A stretch of DNA of 13,506 nucleotides. Origin: Acidimicrobiales bacterium. GTDB taxonomy: Bacteria; Actinomycetota; Acidimicrobiia; Acidimicrobiales; VFJN01. The stretch lies in contig JAFGPU010000160.1 of NCBI GenBank assembly GCA_016936035.1, positions 1-13,506 on the forward strand. Reading direction: 5' to 3'. A program made the position numbers and the translations under genes. Positions 5,316-11,877 of the stretch are shown here, one piece after another; the stretch's first letter is position 1; each line of letters starts with the position of its first letter. The notes below the pieces were generated by a model. The model did no database searches and was not told the DNA's origin. It was given only the letters and a program-made list of their open reading frames with translations.

Positions 5316-6622
5316 GGCGCGAGCTCCAGCTCGGCCAGGACCGTGCCGGTGTGCTGGCCCAGCCGTGGGGCGCGCCCAGCGGCCGGCCTGGCCCGAGGGC
5401 GGGCGACCGGTGGCACGGGCGCCCGGGCAGGCAGGGACGGACCGGCGAGGCGCCTGGCCACACCGGCCATCGCCACGTCGAGCAACCAGCGGCCACCAGC
5501 CACGAGGGCGTCGAGAGCGGCGGCGGCCGCGACCACGCCGGTGGTGGGGTCGGCGATGGCGTCCGCGCAGAAGCACGGCTGGGTGCCGTTCCAGCTGACC
5601 AGCCCGCCCGCCACCGCGGCGTCGTCGCCGAATCCGACCCGCTCGCCCGCGGGCCCGGATCGGCCGTGCGCGGTGATCGACACCCACACCCGGGGGCCAC
5701 CGGCGGCGACGAGCGCCTCGGCGTCGATGCCGAGCTGGGTCAGCGCCCGGGGCCGGGAGGCCTCGATGACGACGTCGGCACGGTGCAGCAGGTCGCGCAG
5801 TCGCGTGAGGTCGCCGCGAGATCGGAGATCGACGCCGACGCTCTGCTTGGCGTGGTTGAGCAGGTCGAAGAACGCCGCGGGTCCGCGCCGGGCGCCGTCG
5901 GGCCGCGTCGTCGACTCGACCTTGACGACCCGGGCGCCGGCCTCGGCGAGCAACCCGCCGCACAGCGGCCCCGCCCACAGCGAGCTGAGGTCGACCACCA
6001 GGAGGTCCGCGAGCGCCGACGGTGGCGCGGCGGCGGCCGGTCCCGCGACCGGAATGGCACGCACCGGCAGCGGGGCCAGCGGCCCGGGCGCACGCGGCGG
6101 CTCACCAGGCGACGCGGGGAGTGCCGCAGCCGGAAGGCCGAGCAGCCGTGCGCGTTCGACCAGCAGGGCCGAGGGGCGCGCGGCGGCGACCCTGGTCACG
6201 GTGGCCCAGACGTCGTCGACCACGTCGGTCTCGAGCCACGCGGGCACCAGCTCGACGTCGTCGGGTCGCGCCAGGGTCAGTGCCATCCATCCGTCGCGAG
6301 CCGGGAACAGGCGGGTCGCCCCACCGCAGCTCGTGGTACCCCGCCGGCTGAGCCCGGCGATCGCGGCGCGCTCGCCGAGCAGGGCCAACGGGTCGATCGT
6401 GATGCCGGTGCCGAGCGCTCGGGCGTGGCGGTGCAGCACGTCGGCAACGGCCCGCAGCTCGGTGACCATGCCTGCCGGCGGGCCCAGCGGCGGCGATCCG
6501 GACGGGCCGGTGAGCCACATGGCCCCGCTTGCCGCCCAGGCGTCGATCTCGTCGGCCCGGTCGCCCGCCCGGGCACGGTCCGGTGCGCCGTCGTCACCGG
6601 TTCGCGGGCGCGGGGTGGTCAC
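5312..6622 (-). CDS. CaiB/BaiF family (family III) CoA-transferase with permuted module order
   Basis: A 436-residue protein. Residues about 205-436 contain the typical N-terminal half of family III CoA-transferases: LADLLVVDLSSLWAGPLCGGLLAEAGARVVKVES, a NHAKQSVGVDL segment, VVIEASRPRALTQLGID, VWVSITAHGRSGP, and the catalytic-type Asp in IADPTTG (D358), ending with PRLGQHTGTVLAEL. Residues about 28-130 instead resemble the later part of a standard family member (ASGAMWLTG..., LFPARDGWMALTLARPDDVELVPAWL), so the usual order is reversed or a degenerate first copy is fused in front. Known members move CoA between carboxylic acids. The GTG start at 6622 is chosen because nothing recognisable precedes it, and the divergent gene begins 8 bases away. 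It overlaps the downstream amidohydrolase by CTGA, forming a two-gene operon. The donor and acceptor acids are unknown. Confidence 0.85.
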   Translation of the reverse strand: MTTPRPRTGDDGAPDRARAGDRADEIDAWAASGAMWLTGPSGSPPLGPPAGMVTELRAVADVLHRHARALGTGITIDPLALLGERAAIAGLSRRGTTSCGGATRLFPARDGWMALTLARPDDVELVPAWLETDVVDDVWATVTRVAAARPSALLVERARLLGLPAAALPASPGEPPRAPGPLAPLPVRAIPVAGPAAAAPPSALADLLVVDLSSLWAGPLCGGLLAEAGARVVKVESTTRPDGARRGPAAFFDLLNHAKQSVGVDLRSRGDLTRLRDLLHRADVVIEASRPRALTQLGIDAEALVAAGGPRVWVSITAHGRSGPAGERVGFGDDAAVAGGLVSWNGTQPCFCADAIADPTTGVVAAAAALDALVAGGRWLLDVAMAGVARRLAGPSLPARAPVPPVARPRARPAAGRAPRLGQHTGTVLAELELAP

Positions 6623-6629
6623 GGCGACA

Positions 6630-7673
6630 ATGATCGCTGCTGAGATGCCGCTTGACGAACTCTCCCTCGACGCGCTGCGCCAGGTCATCCTGGGCACCAC
6701 GGCCGACCGACCGTGGTCGCCCCCCGCCCCGGTGCCGACGCTCGTCGTCGATCTCGACGCCCACGCGCCGGTCGGGCCCGTGCCCGCCGTGCACGCCGGG
6801 GTCGCGGCGGTCGTCGTGGGCGTCACGTCGTCCGGGCCCGCACCGGACGATCCGGCGGCGGACGACCCGGCGGTGGACCATCCGGCCGCGGTCGCCTGCG
6901 ATCTCGTCCTGCGCACGGGCGACCCGGCGTTGCACGCCGTCGCCGCGACCGTCGACGCCTGCCCGCTGGCGGCCTGCTCGCTCGTGGGCCTGTTGCGTGG
7001 CGCCGAGCACCGGTCGCTCGACGCCGGCCTGACGGCGGAGTCGGCGGTGTACTCGACGCTGCAGGCCGGGCCGGAGTTCGCCGCATGGCGCCGGAGCCGC
7101 CCCGCCAGGTCGCGCCCACCGGGGGGCGACGCGGTCACGCTGGCGCGCCGGGGCCCGGCCCTGGAGGTGACGCTCGACCGGCCCCACGTGCGGAACGCGC
7201 TCGACACGCGGATGCGCGACCAGCTGGTGGACGCGTTCGCGCTGGTCGCGGCCGACGACACGATCGCCGAGGTGCACCTGCGGGGGGCCGGCGCGGCCTT
7301 CTGCGCGGGCGGCGATCTCGACGAGTTCGGGACGTTTCCCGATCCGGCCACCGCCCACCTCGTGCGGCTGCGCCAGAGCGTGGGCCGGGCCATCGCCGCG
7401 GTCGGGGACCGCGTGACGGCCCACCTGCACGGGGCGGCGATCGGGTCGGGCATCGAGCTGCCGGCCTTCGCCGGCATCGTCGTCGCCGACGAAGGCACCA
7501 CGATCGCGCTGCCGGAGGTGTCGCTCGGCCTCGTCCCCGGCGCGGGCGGCACCGTCAGCATCCCCCGGCGCATCGGGCGTCATCGCACCGCCCGCCTGGC
7601 GCTGGCGGGAGAGCACATCGACGCCGCCACCGCCCTCGACTGGGGGCTGGTCGACAGGGTCGAGCACGCCTGA
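6630..7673 (+). CDS. Enoyl-CoA hydratase/isomerase (crotonase) family protein with extra N-terminal segment
   Basis: A 347-residue protein. Residues about 167-347 hold a crotonase core: DRPHVRNALDTRMRDQL, the oxyanion-hole segment HLRGAGAAFCAGGDLDEF, HLHGAAIGSGIELPAFAG (E276) and IALPEVSLGLVPGAGGTVSIPRRIG (E296). E276 and E296 align with the two catalytic Glu residues of classical enoyl-CoA hydratases, so hydration of a 2-enoyl-CoA is plausible. Residues about 1-165 are additional. They contain AACSLVGLLRG and AESAVYSTLQAGPEFAAW, a pattern seen in long actinobacterial crotonases and possibly a degenerate crotonase half, plus an Asp/Pro/Ala-rich linker. An in-frame ATG at 6645 is an equally possible start. 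The gene is divergent from the CoA-transferase with 7 bases between starts, suggesting shared control and a common acyl-CoA pathway. Confidence 0.88.
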   Translation: MIAAEMPLDELSLDALRQVILGTTADRPWSPPAPVPTLVVDLDAHAPVGPVPAVHAGVAAVVVGVTSSGPAPDDPAADDPAVDHPAAVACDLVLRTGDPALHAVAATVDACPLAACSLVGLLRGAEHRSLDAGLTAESAVYSTLQAGPEFAAWRRSRPARSRPPGGDAVTLARRGPALEVTLDRPHVRNALDTRMRDQLVDAFALVAADDTIAEVHLRGAGAAFCAGGDLDEFGTFPDPATAHLVRLRQSVGRAIAAVGDRVTAHLHGAAIGSGIELPAFAGIVVADEGTTIALPEVSLGLVPGAGGTVSIPRRIGRHRTARLALAGEHIDAATALDWGLVDRVEHA

Positions 7674-7675
7674 CC

Positions 7676-7691
7676 GGCGCGCCGCCGCGCC
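7676..7691 (+). terminator. Short GC hairpin after the crotonase gene
   Basis: GGCGCG (7676-7681) and CGCGCC (7686-7691) form a perfect 6-base stem with a 4-base loop, starting 3 bases after the crotonase stop. There is no U-tract, so termination is plausible but not certain. Confidence 0.4.
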
Positions 7692-7722
7692 AGGGCACTC
7701 GGTGGACGGCGGCACGATCTCG

Positions 7723-7728
7723 TACCGT
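7723..7728 (+). promoter_or_regulatory. Putative -10 box before the NUDIX gene
   Basis: TACCGT ends 7 bases before the GTG at 7736, compatible with leaderless transcription from that GTG. No convincing -35 is visible. This is the reason for choosing 7736 over the in-frame GTG at 7727, which overlaps the box. Confidence 0.3.
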
Positions 7729-7735
7729 GCTCGCC

Positions 7736-8461
7736 GTGGACCTCGAGTTCGGGGATGCGCTCCGCACGCACCTGCTCACGAACCTGCAGCGGCACGACCG
7801 CCTCGGCATCGACCCCGGCGGTCGCCGTCACGCCGCGGTCGCCGTCGTCGTCGTCGACAGCGACGCCCGGGTCCACGGGGCCGACACGCAGCCGGCGGAC
7901 GTCGGCGTGCTCGCCGACATCCCGGGCGCCGAGGGGCTCGGGCTCACCGGAAGCGTCGAGGGGACCGCGGGCGGTCCGGCCGTGCTCCTCACGCGGCGAG
8001 CGACCCGGATGCGCGCCCACCCGGGTCAGTGGGCGCTTCCGGGCGGTCGGCTCGACGGGGGCGAGACGCCGATCGACGCCGCCCGGCGCGAGCTGCACGA
8101 GGAGCTCGACCTCGATCTGCCGGAGTCCGCGGTGGTGGGCGTGCTCGACGACTACGCGACCCGCTCGGGCTACGTGATCACCCCGGTGGTCCTGTGGGGC
8201 GGTGCCGACCCGGCGATGACGCCGCAGCCCGACGAGGTCGCCTCGGTGCACCGCGTCGCGTTCCGCGAGCTGTGCCGGCCGGACTCGCCCCGGTTCGTCG
8301 CCATCCCCGAATCCGACCGCCCGGTGGTCCAGGTGCCGATCGGTGGCGACCTCATCCATGCGCCCACCGGCGCGGTGCTCCTGCAGTTCCGGCGCGTCGC
8401 CATCGAGGGAACGACCGAGCGCGTCGCCGGCTACGAGCAGCCCGTCTTCGCCTGGCGCTGA
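7736..8461 (+). CDS. NUDIX hydrolase (CoA-diphosphatase-like)
   Basis: A 241-residue protein with one NUDIX domain. The NUDIX box is at residues 104-126 (GRLDGGETPIDAARRELHEE): G104-x5-E110-x7-R118-E119-x2-E122-E123, complete for metal binding except that the Gly after EE is Asp. The segment just before it, LLTRRATRMRAHPGQWALPGG, resembles the H-x-GQ-x-x-x-PGG motif of NUDIX CoA diphosphatases, which cut CoA or acyl-CoA to phosphopantetheine and 3',5'-ADP. That would fit neighbours working on CoA thioesters, but the substrate is inferred. The N-terminal 80 residues include an Asp/Gly-rich insertion before the first domain strand. No signal peptide. GTG at 7736 is preferred from promoter spacing; GTG at 7727 would add three residues. 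Confidence 0.87.
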   Translation: MDLEFGDALRTHLLTNLQRHDRLGIDPGGRRHAAVAVVVVDSDARVHGADTQPADVGVLADIPGAEGLGLTGSVEGTAGGPAVLLTRRATRMRAHPGQWALPGGRLDGGETPIDAARRELHEELDLDLPESAVVGVLDDYATRSGYVITPVVLWGGADPAMTPQPDEVASVHRVAFRELCRPDSPRFVAIPESDRPVVQVPIGGDLIHAPTGAVLLQFRRVAIEGTTERVAGYEQPVFAWR

Positions 8462-8478
8462 TCCTTCCCCCCTGGTGA

Positions 8479-8510
8479 CGGCCCGGCGCACGTGACGCCG
8501 CCGGGGGCCG
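8479..8510. terminator. Hairpin between convergent NUDIX and cupredoxin genes
   Basis: CGGCCC (8479-8484) pairs with GGGCCG (8505-8510). An inner GGCG/CGCC stem and a one-sided bulge lie within. It lies 17 bases after the NUDIX stop and 35 bases from the cupredoxin stop, so it may serve both genes. Confidence 0.4.
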
Positions 8511-8545
8511 GACCTGCGACCAGGCAGACCCCTGCGTCCACCCCG

Positions 8546-9097
8546 TCACTCGATGACGATCGTGCCCGTCATGCCGGCCGCCTCGTGACCCGCCACCTCG
8601 CAGATCATCGTGTAGGTGCCCGGCTCGAGCCCGCTGAGGTCGAGCTCGCCGCTGCCCCCGGGGTCGAACATGTCAGAGGCCACGCCGTCGACAGCGAGGT
8701 TGTGCTCCACGGCGCCGTCGTTCGAGACCTGTAGCACCGAGTCGGCCCCGACGACGAGGTCGGCGGGCTCGATGGCGAAGTCCACGAGCGACACCTCGGA
8801 CGTGGTGACACCGGCGCCCGGGTCGCCGGCGGACGCAACGGCGGCGCCGTCCCGGGCCGCCTCGTTCGCCTGGTCTGCGGCCCGAGCGGCGAGCCCCACG
8901 GCGAACACCGCGACCACCATCGCGAACACCCCGAAGATGACGCCGACGACGGCCAGCGACTCGAACGTCATGCCAGACGGCGCGCCGGGGGGAGCGGGGG
9001 TCGCCGGTGGTCCCGCTGGCGGGCTGGAGGCGGGCTGGCCCTCTGCGGGCGCGGTCGCCGGCGTCGTACCACCGCCTGGCCGGTCCATGATCGTCAT
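8546..9097 (-). CDS. Membrane-anchored cupredoxin (plastocyanin-like) protein
   Basis: A 183-residue protein in three parts. Residues 1-45 are a Pro/Ala/Gly-rich cytoplasmic tail. Residues about 46-70 (ESLAVVGVIFGVFAMVVAVFA) form one transmembrane helix. Residues about 100-183 form a blue-copper domain with ligands H132 (VEHNLAV), C166, H171 and M176 in the C-x4-H-x4-M spacing of type 1 copper sites. It is expected outside the membrane, carrying single electrons. It starts 10 bases after the stop of the multicopper protein, with AGGAGG 5 bases before the ATG, so the two are one operon. It is a natural electron donor or acceptor for that enzyme; this pairing is inferred. A second ATG three codons in is possible but worse spaced. 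Confidence 0.9.
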   Translation of the reverse strand: MTIMDRPGGGTTPATAPAEGQPASSPPAGPPATPAPPGAPSGMTFESLAVVGVIFGVFAMVVAVFAVGLAARAADQANEAARDGAAVASAGDPGAGVTTSEVSLVDFAIEPADLVVGADSVLQVSNDGAVEHNLAVDGVASDMFDPGGSGELDLSGLEPGTYTMICEVAGHEAAGMTGTIVIE

Positions 9098-9107
9098 GTC
9101 GCCCTCC

Positions 9108-10217
9108 TCAATGACCAGCCGCGGCAGCGGCTGGGTCGACGTCGCCTGCCTGGAACATCCCCAGCGCGCCCTTGCCGGGGTTGGCGAACTTGTGGGTCAC
9201 GAACGGGTAGAGCCCGGCTTCGTCGAAGGTGAACTCGACGAAGCCCCCCTGGGCCGGTTGCAGATCGAGGGCCTGTGAGCCTCCGCTGCCGCCGTCGGGC
9301 CGCAGCCGGTAGGCGCCCTCCTTGTAGACCGTGTCGAAGATCGTGCCGATGACGTGGAACGAGCAGTTCTCCGACGGCCCGGCGTCGAGCACCCAGGCCC
9401 TGACGCGCTCGCCCGGCTCCACCCTGATCGGACTGTGCTGGTACTGGTTGACGTAGCCGTTGAACACGACCGCGTCCCAGGCCTCCTGCTCCATCTTGGC
9501 GAGGTCGCCGGGCTGGCCGTCCGGGCCGAGGTAGAGCTCCGACTGGACGAAGATGAGCTCGTGGTCGACGGGGGCCAGGTCGGGCGGGTCGATGACGACC
9601 GCCCCGTACATGCCGTTGCCGATGTGGTGCAGCACGGGCGGCGTGCCGCAGTGGTACATGAAGATGCCGGCGTGCTTCGCCTCGAACGCGTAGTCGAGCG
9701 TCTCCCCGGCCTGGATGGTGCGCATCTTGTCGTCCCAGGCGACCTTCGAGGCATGGAAGTCGATCGAGTGGCCCACCTGGCCCTCGTTGGCGAGCGTGAA
9801 CGCGAACCGATCGCCGACCCTCCCTCGGTAGACCGGGCCTGGCACCAGGTCGTCGAAGCTCCAGAGCTCCTGGGTCGTCCCGGGCGCGACCTCGCCGACC
9901 CCCTCGCGTGCCGCGATCGTGATGCGATGCTCACGCTCGCCGCTGGCCGGCGGCAGCACGGGGTCCCGTGCCTCCCAGCCCTTCGCCGGGGCGGCGGTGA
10001 CGTCGATCTGCGCGCTGTCGCCCGCTCCGATCGGGGTGCCGACCCCGGTCGCGACGGCGCCCCCGGCGCCGTTGCCGCTGGACTCCGGCCACGACGTGGC
10101 GGCGGCGACGCCGACCAGCGTGGCCGCCCCGATGCCGCCGAACGTCGCCCCAAGCACCGTGCGCCGACTCACGGCGGCCTGACCGCTCTCGACCGGCACT
10201 GCCTCGTCCACACTCAT
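9108..10217 (-). CDS. Tat-exported two-domain multicopper protein, nitrite-reductase-like
   Basis: A 369-residue protein. Residues 17-42 form a Tat signal (SRRTVLGATFG, then a hydrophobic stretch), so it is exported folded. Two cupredoxin domains follow. Type 1 copper ligands are H150, C190, H198 and M203 (GHSIDFHAS, MYHCGTPPVLHHIGNGMYG). Type 2 ligands are H155, H189 and H342 (FVTHKFANPG). This ligand set and the spacing match copper nitrite reductase (NirK) family proteins. The catalytic Asp is present (D153), but the position of the catalytic His (in the HLIGGHGD motif of typical NirK) reads HVIGTIFD, with I293 in its place. It may therefore have altered or no nitrite reductase activity, so no symbol is given. 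GGAGG lies 7 bases before the ATG. It is co-transcribed with the cupredoxin. Confidence 0.88.
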   Translation of the reverse strand: MSVDEAVPVESGQAAVSRRTVLGATFGGIGAATLVGVAAATSWPESSGNGAGGAVATGVGTPIGAGDSAQIDVTAAPAKGWEARDPVLPPASGEREHRITIAAREGVGEVAPGTTQELWSFDDLVPGPVYRGRVGDRFAFTLANEGQVGHSIDFHASKVAWDDKMRTIQAGETLDYAFEAKHAGIFMYHCGTPPVLHHIGNGMYGAVVIDPPDLAPVDHELIFVQSELYLGPDGQPGDLAKMEQEAWDAVVFNGYVNQYQHSPIRVEPGERVRAWVLDAGPSENCSFHVIGTIFDTVYKEGAYRLRPDGGSGGSQALDLQPAQGGFVEFTFDEAGLYPFVTHKFANPGKGALGMFQAGDVDPAAAAAGH

Positions 10218-10461
10218 GCTCGATCCTCCCGTCACGCCGGGCACAGCCGACGCTCGAACTCCCGCACCGGCGGGCGGCGACCTGGCCGACCACCTCGTGC
10301 TTCTCTCCAGGGTGTTGGGCGGCTGCTGGGTGCGGGCAGGGACGAAGGTCCCGACGCGCGCGAGCCGACCGGCACTCTTCCCGGTGAGCGGCGCCGGCCC
10401 GGGTTCGCGCATCCTGGTTGCGGGTACTGCGTAGCTGTCGCCGCACAGAGGGGAGCACCGA

Positions 10462-10929
10462 ATGGCCCGCATGCACCTTGGCGCCCTGGGCGTGACCAGC
10501 CCCGCCTTCGAGCACGGAGGCGCCATCCCGCAGAAGCACACGACCGAGGGCGACGACGTGTCACCCGCACTGCAGTGGGTGAACGTCCCCTCCGGGACCC
10601 AGCAGCTGGCGCTGATCTGCCACGACCCTGATGCTCCGCTCACGCACGGCTTCACGCACTGGGTGCTGTACGGGATCCGCCCCGACGTCGCCGGCGTCCC
10701 CGAGGGCGGCGGCGGCCAGCACGTCGAGGGGGTCAACGACTTCGGGAACGAGGGGTACGGTGGGCCGGCGCCCCCGCCCGACCACGGCACGCACCACTAC
10801 TACTTCCACCTCTACGCCCTCGACACCGAGATCGACGCCGGTCCCGGCCTCAGTCGAGACGAGCTGCTCGAGCGCATCGACGACCACATCATCGAGCAGG
10901 CGCGCGTCGTCGGCACGTTCAGCCGGTGA
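10462..10929 (+). CDS. PEBP/YbhB-YbcL family (Raf kinase inhibitor-like) protein
   Basis: A 155-residue protein covering a full phosphatidylethanolamine-binding-protein domain of the bacterial YbhB/YbcL type. Seen: FEHGGAIPQKHTTEGDDVSPALQW (family start), ALICHDPDAP (residues 50-59, anion-pocket motif D-P-D-A-P), FTHWVLYGI (H66, W67), and GYGGPAPPPDHGTHHYYFHLYAL (G-Y-x-G-P-x-P-P...H-x-Y-x-F-x-L-Y-A-L). These proteins bind small anionic ligands; their role in bacteria is mostly unknown. No signal peptide, so cytoplasmic. GAGGGGAG precedes the ATG. It is transcribed away from the multicopper gene, with a 244-base gap that shows no other gene or clear promoter. Confidence 0.93.
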   Translation: MARMHLGALGVTSPAFEHGGAIPQKHTTEGDDVSPALQWVNVPSGTQQLALICHDPDAPLTHGFTHWVLYGIRPDVAGVPEGGGGQHVEGVNDFGNEGYGGPAPPPDHGTHHYYFHLYALDTEIDAGPGLSRDELLERIDDHIIEQARVVGTFSR

Positions 10930-10931
10930 CC

Positions 10932-10948
10932 GACGGGCGGCCCCCGTC
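10932..10948 (+). terminator. Hairpin after the PEBP gene
   Basis: GACGGG (10932-10937) and CCCGTC (10943-10948) form a perfect 6-base stem with a 5-base loop, 2 bases after the stop. There is no U-tract. Confidence 0.4.
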
Positions 10949-10980
10949 CGGAGCGACCGTCTCACCCTCGGCGGTCGCGG

Positions 10981-11009
10981 TCGACGGGCCACGCCTCCGG
11001 CGGTAGGTT
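10981..11009 (+). promoter_or_regulatory. Putative promoter of the His/Met-rich lipoprotein gene
   Basis: TCGACG (10981-10986) and TAGGTT (11004-11009) are 17 bases apart and lie 33 bases before the ATG at 11043. The match is moderate; nothing better is seen in the gap. Confidence 0.35.
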
Positions 11010-11042
11010 TCGCCGCATTGGGGCTGACGAGGGGGACGCCAC

Positions 11043-11819
11043 ATGAGATTCCGTATCCGCGCCCTGGCATGGCCAGGCATGCTCGTAGCGATCGCGCTCA
11101 CAGCGTCGGGGTGCTTCTACCCGGCGGCGAAGTACCACTCGGTCAAGGAGCCGGACACCCGCCCGTGGTGGTGCGACTCCCAGCCGAACCAGGACGTCCA
11201 TGACGGCGGAGGCGGTCACGGCGACCACGGGCAGGAGCACTACGCGGGCATGGAGAAGGGCCCGCTCAGCTGGGACGACTGCCTGGCGCTGTCGGGGCAC
11301 CTCGACAACGCGCTCGAGTACGCGCAGCAGTGGCCGACCCTCGGCGAGGCCGAGGACGCAGGCTGGACCCGCATGGTCAACTACGCCACCGGCATGGGCA
11401 CCCACCACCGCAGCCCCGAGTCGGGCATCCTCCCGGCGCAGGGCGTGTTCGATCCCGACAAGCCGACGTACCTGCAGTACGGCGGCAACGGCGACGACGC
11501 CAAGCTCGTGGGGATGAGCTGGTACGTCAACAGCGGGTCGATGCCGCCGGAGGGCTTCCCCGGCGACAACGACTGGTGGCACGTCCACCCGGCGCTCTGC
11601 CTGTCGGGCGGGCTCGTCGTCCGCGACGGCCCGTGCGAGCCGGGCGACGGCGGCTTCACCGTCGACCTCAGCGACTACTGGATGGTGCACGCCTGGATCG
11701 TCCCGGGTTGGCAGTACGAGGCGGACCTGTTCATCAACCACCACCCGTGCCTGCTGCCCGAGGGGCCGGCCGCTCCGGACGACCCCTGCTGGGACATGCC
11801 CATGGACATGCCCATGTGA
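11043..11819 (+). CDS. Putative lipoprotein of unknown function, His/Cys-rich with Met-rich tail
   Basis: A 258-residue protein that I do not recognise. Residues 1-24 look like a lipoprotein signal (Arg-rich start, hydrophobic LVAIALTASG, then C24); the lipobox is imperfect, with Ala where Leu is usual. After it come a His/Gly/Asp-rich segment (residues 53-66: H53, H59, H62, H66) and a core with conserved-looking blocks: SWDDCLALSGHLDNALEYA, YATGMGTHH (114-122), LVGMSWYV, GFPGDNDWWHVHPALC (171-186) and HAWIVPGWQYEADLFINHHPC. Six further Cys (44, 80, 186, 198, 236, 249) could form disulfides outside the cell. The tail ends DMPMDMPM, with Met spacing like copper-binding tails. Located next to two copper proteins, it may bind metal, which is inference. 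GAGGGGGAC precedes the ATG. Confidence 0.8.
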   Translation: MRFRIRALAWPGMLVAIALTASGCFYPAAKYHSVKEPDTRPWWCDSQPNQDVHDGGGGHGDHGQEHYAGMEKGPLSWDDCLALSGHLDNALEYAQQWPTLGEAEDAGWTRMVNYATGMGTHHRSPESGILPAQGVFDPDKPTYLQYGGNGDDAKLVGMSWYVNSGSMPPEGFPGDNDWWHVHPALCLSGGLVVRDGPCEPGDGGFTVDLSDYWMVHAWIVPGWQYEADLFINHHPCLLPEGPAAPDDPCWDMPMDMPM

Positions 11820-11836
11820 GTTTGACGTCGGCTCCC

Positions 11837-11872
11837 GCTGACCTCGGTGCACGCACGGGCACCGGGGTCAGC
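11837..11872. terminator. Strong hairpin between convergent genes
   Basis: Fourteen-base arms (11837-11850, starting GCTGACC; 11859-11872, ending GGTCAGC) pair along their whole length with a single G-U wobble around an 8-base loop. It lies 17 bases after the lipoprotein stop and 5 bases from the SnoaL-like stop, so it probably terminates both transcripts. Confidence 0.65.
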
Positions 11873-11877
11873 CGGGG

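Noticed and set aside
5316..5978. Extending the YtcJ-like amidohydrolase upstream to a GTG at 5978 (692 residues)
   Set aside because: The added 221 residues are the CoA-transferase read in another frame, and the amidohydrolase homology starts at the CTG.
4926..6629. Plus-strand open frame extending far upstream of the crotonase start
   Set aside because: It lies antisense to the amidohydrolase and CoA-transferase, both supported by motifs. The translated part is Arg/Ser/Ala-rich without family features, so only the part from 6630 is a gene.
9108..10217. Assigning nirK (nitrite reductase) outright
   Set aside because: The catalytic His position is Ile, so only the fold and copper ligands, not the reaction, are supported.
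10218..10461. Small gene or promoters in the multicopper-PEBP gap
   Set aside because: Open frames here are Arg/Pro-rich with no ribosome binding site. No hexamer pair with proper spacing was convincing on either strand.
9354..10631. Long plus-strand open frame across the multicopper gene
   Set aside because: It is antisense to a protein with complete copper ligands and a Tat signal, and its own translation shows no domain.
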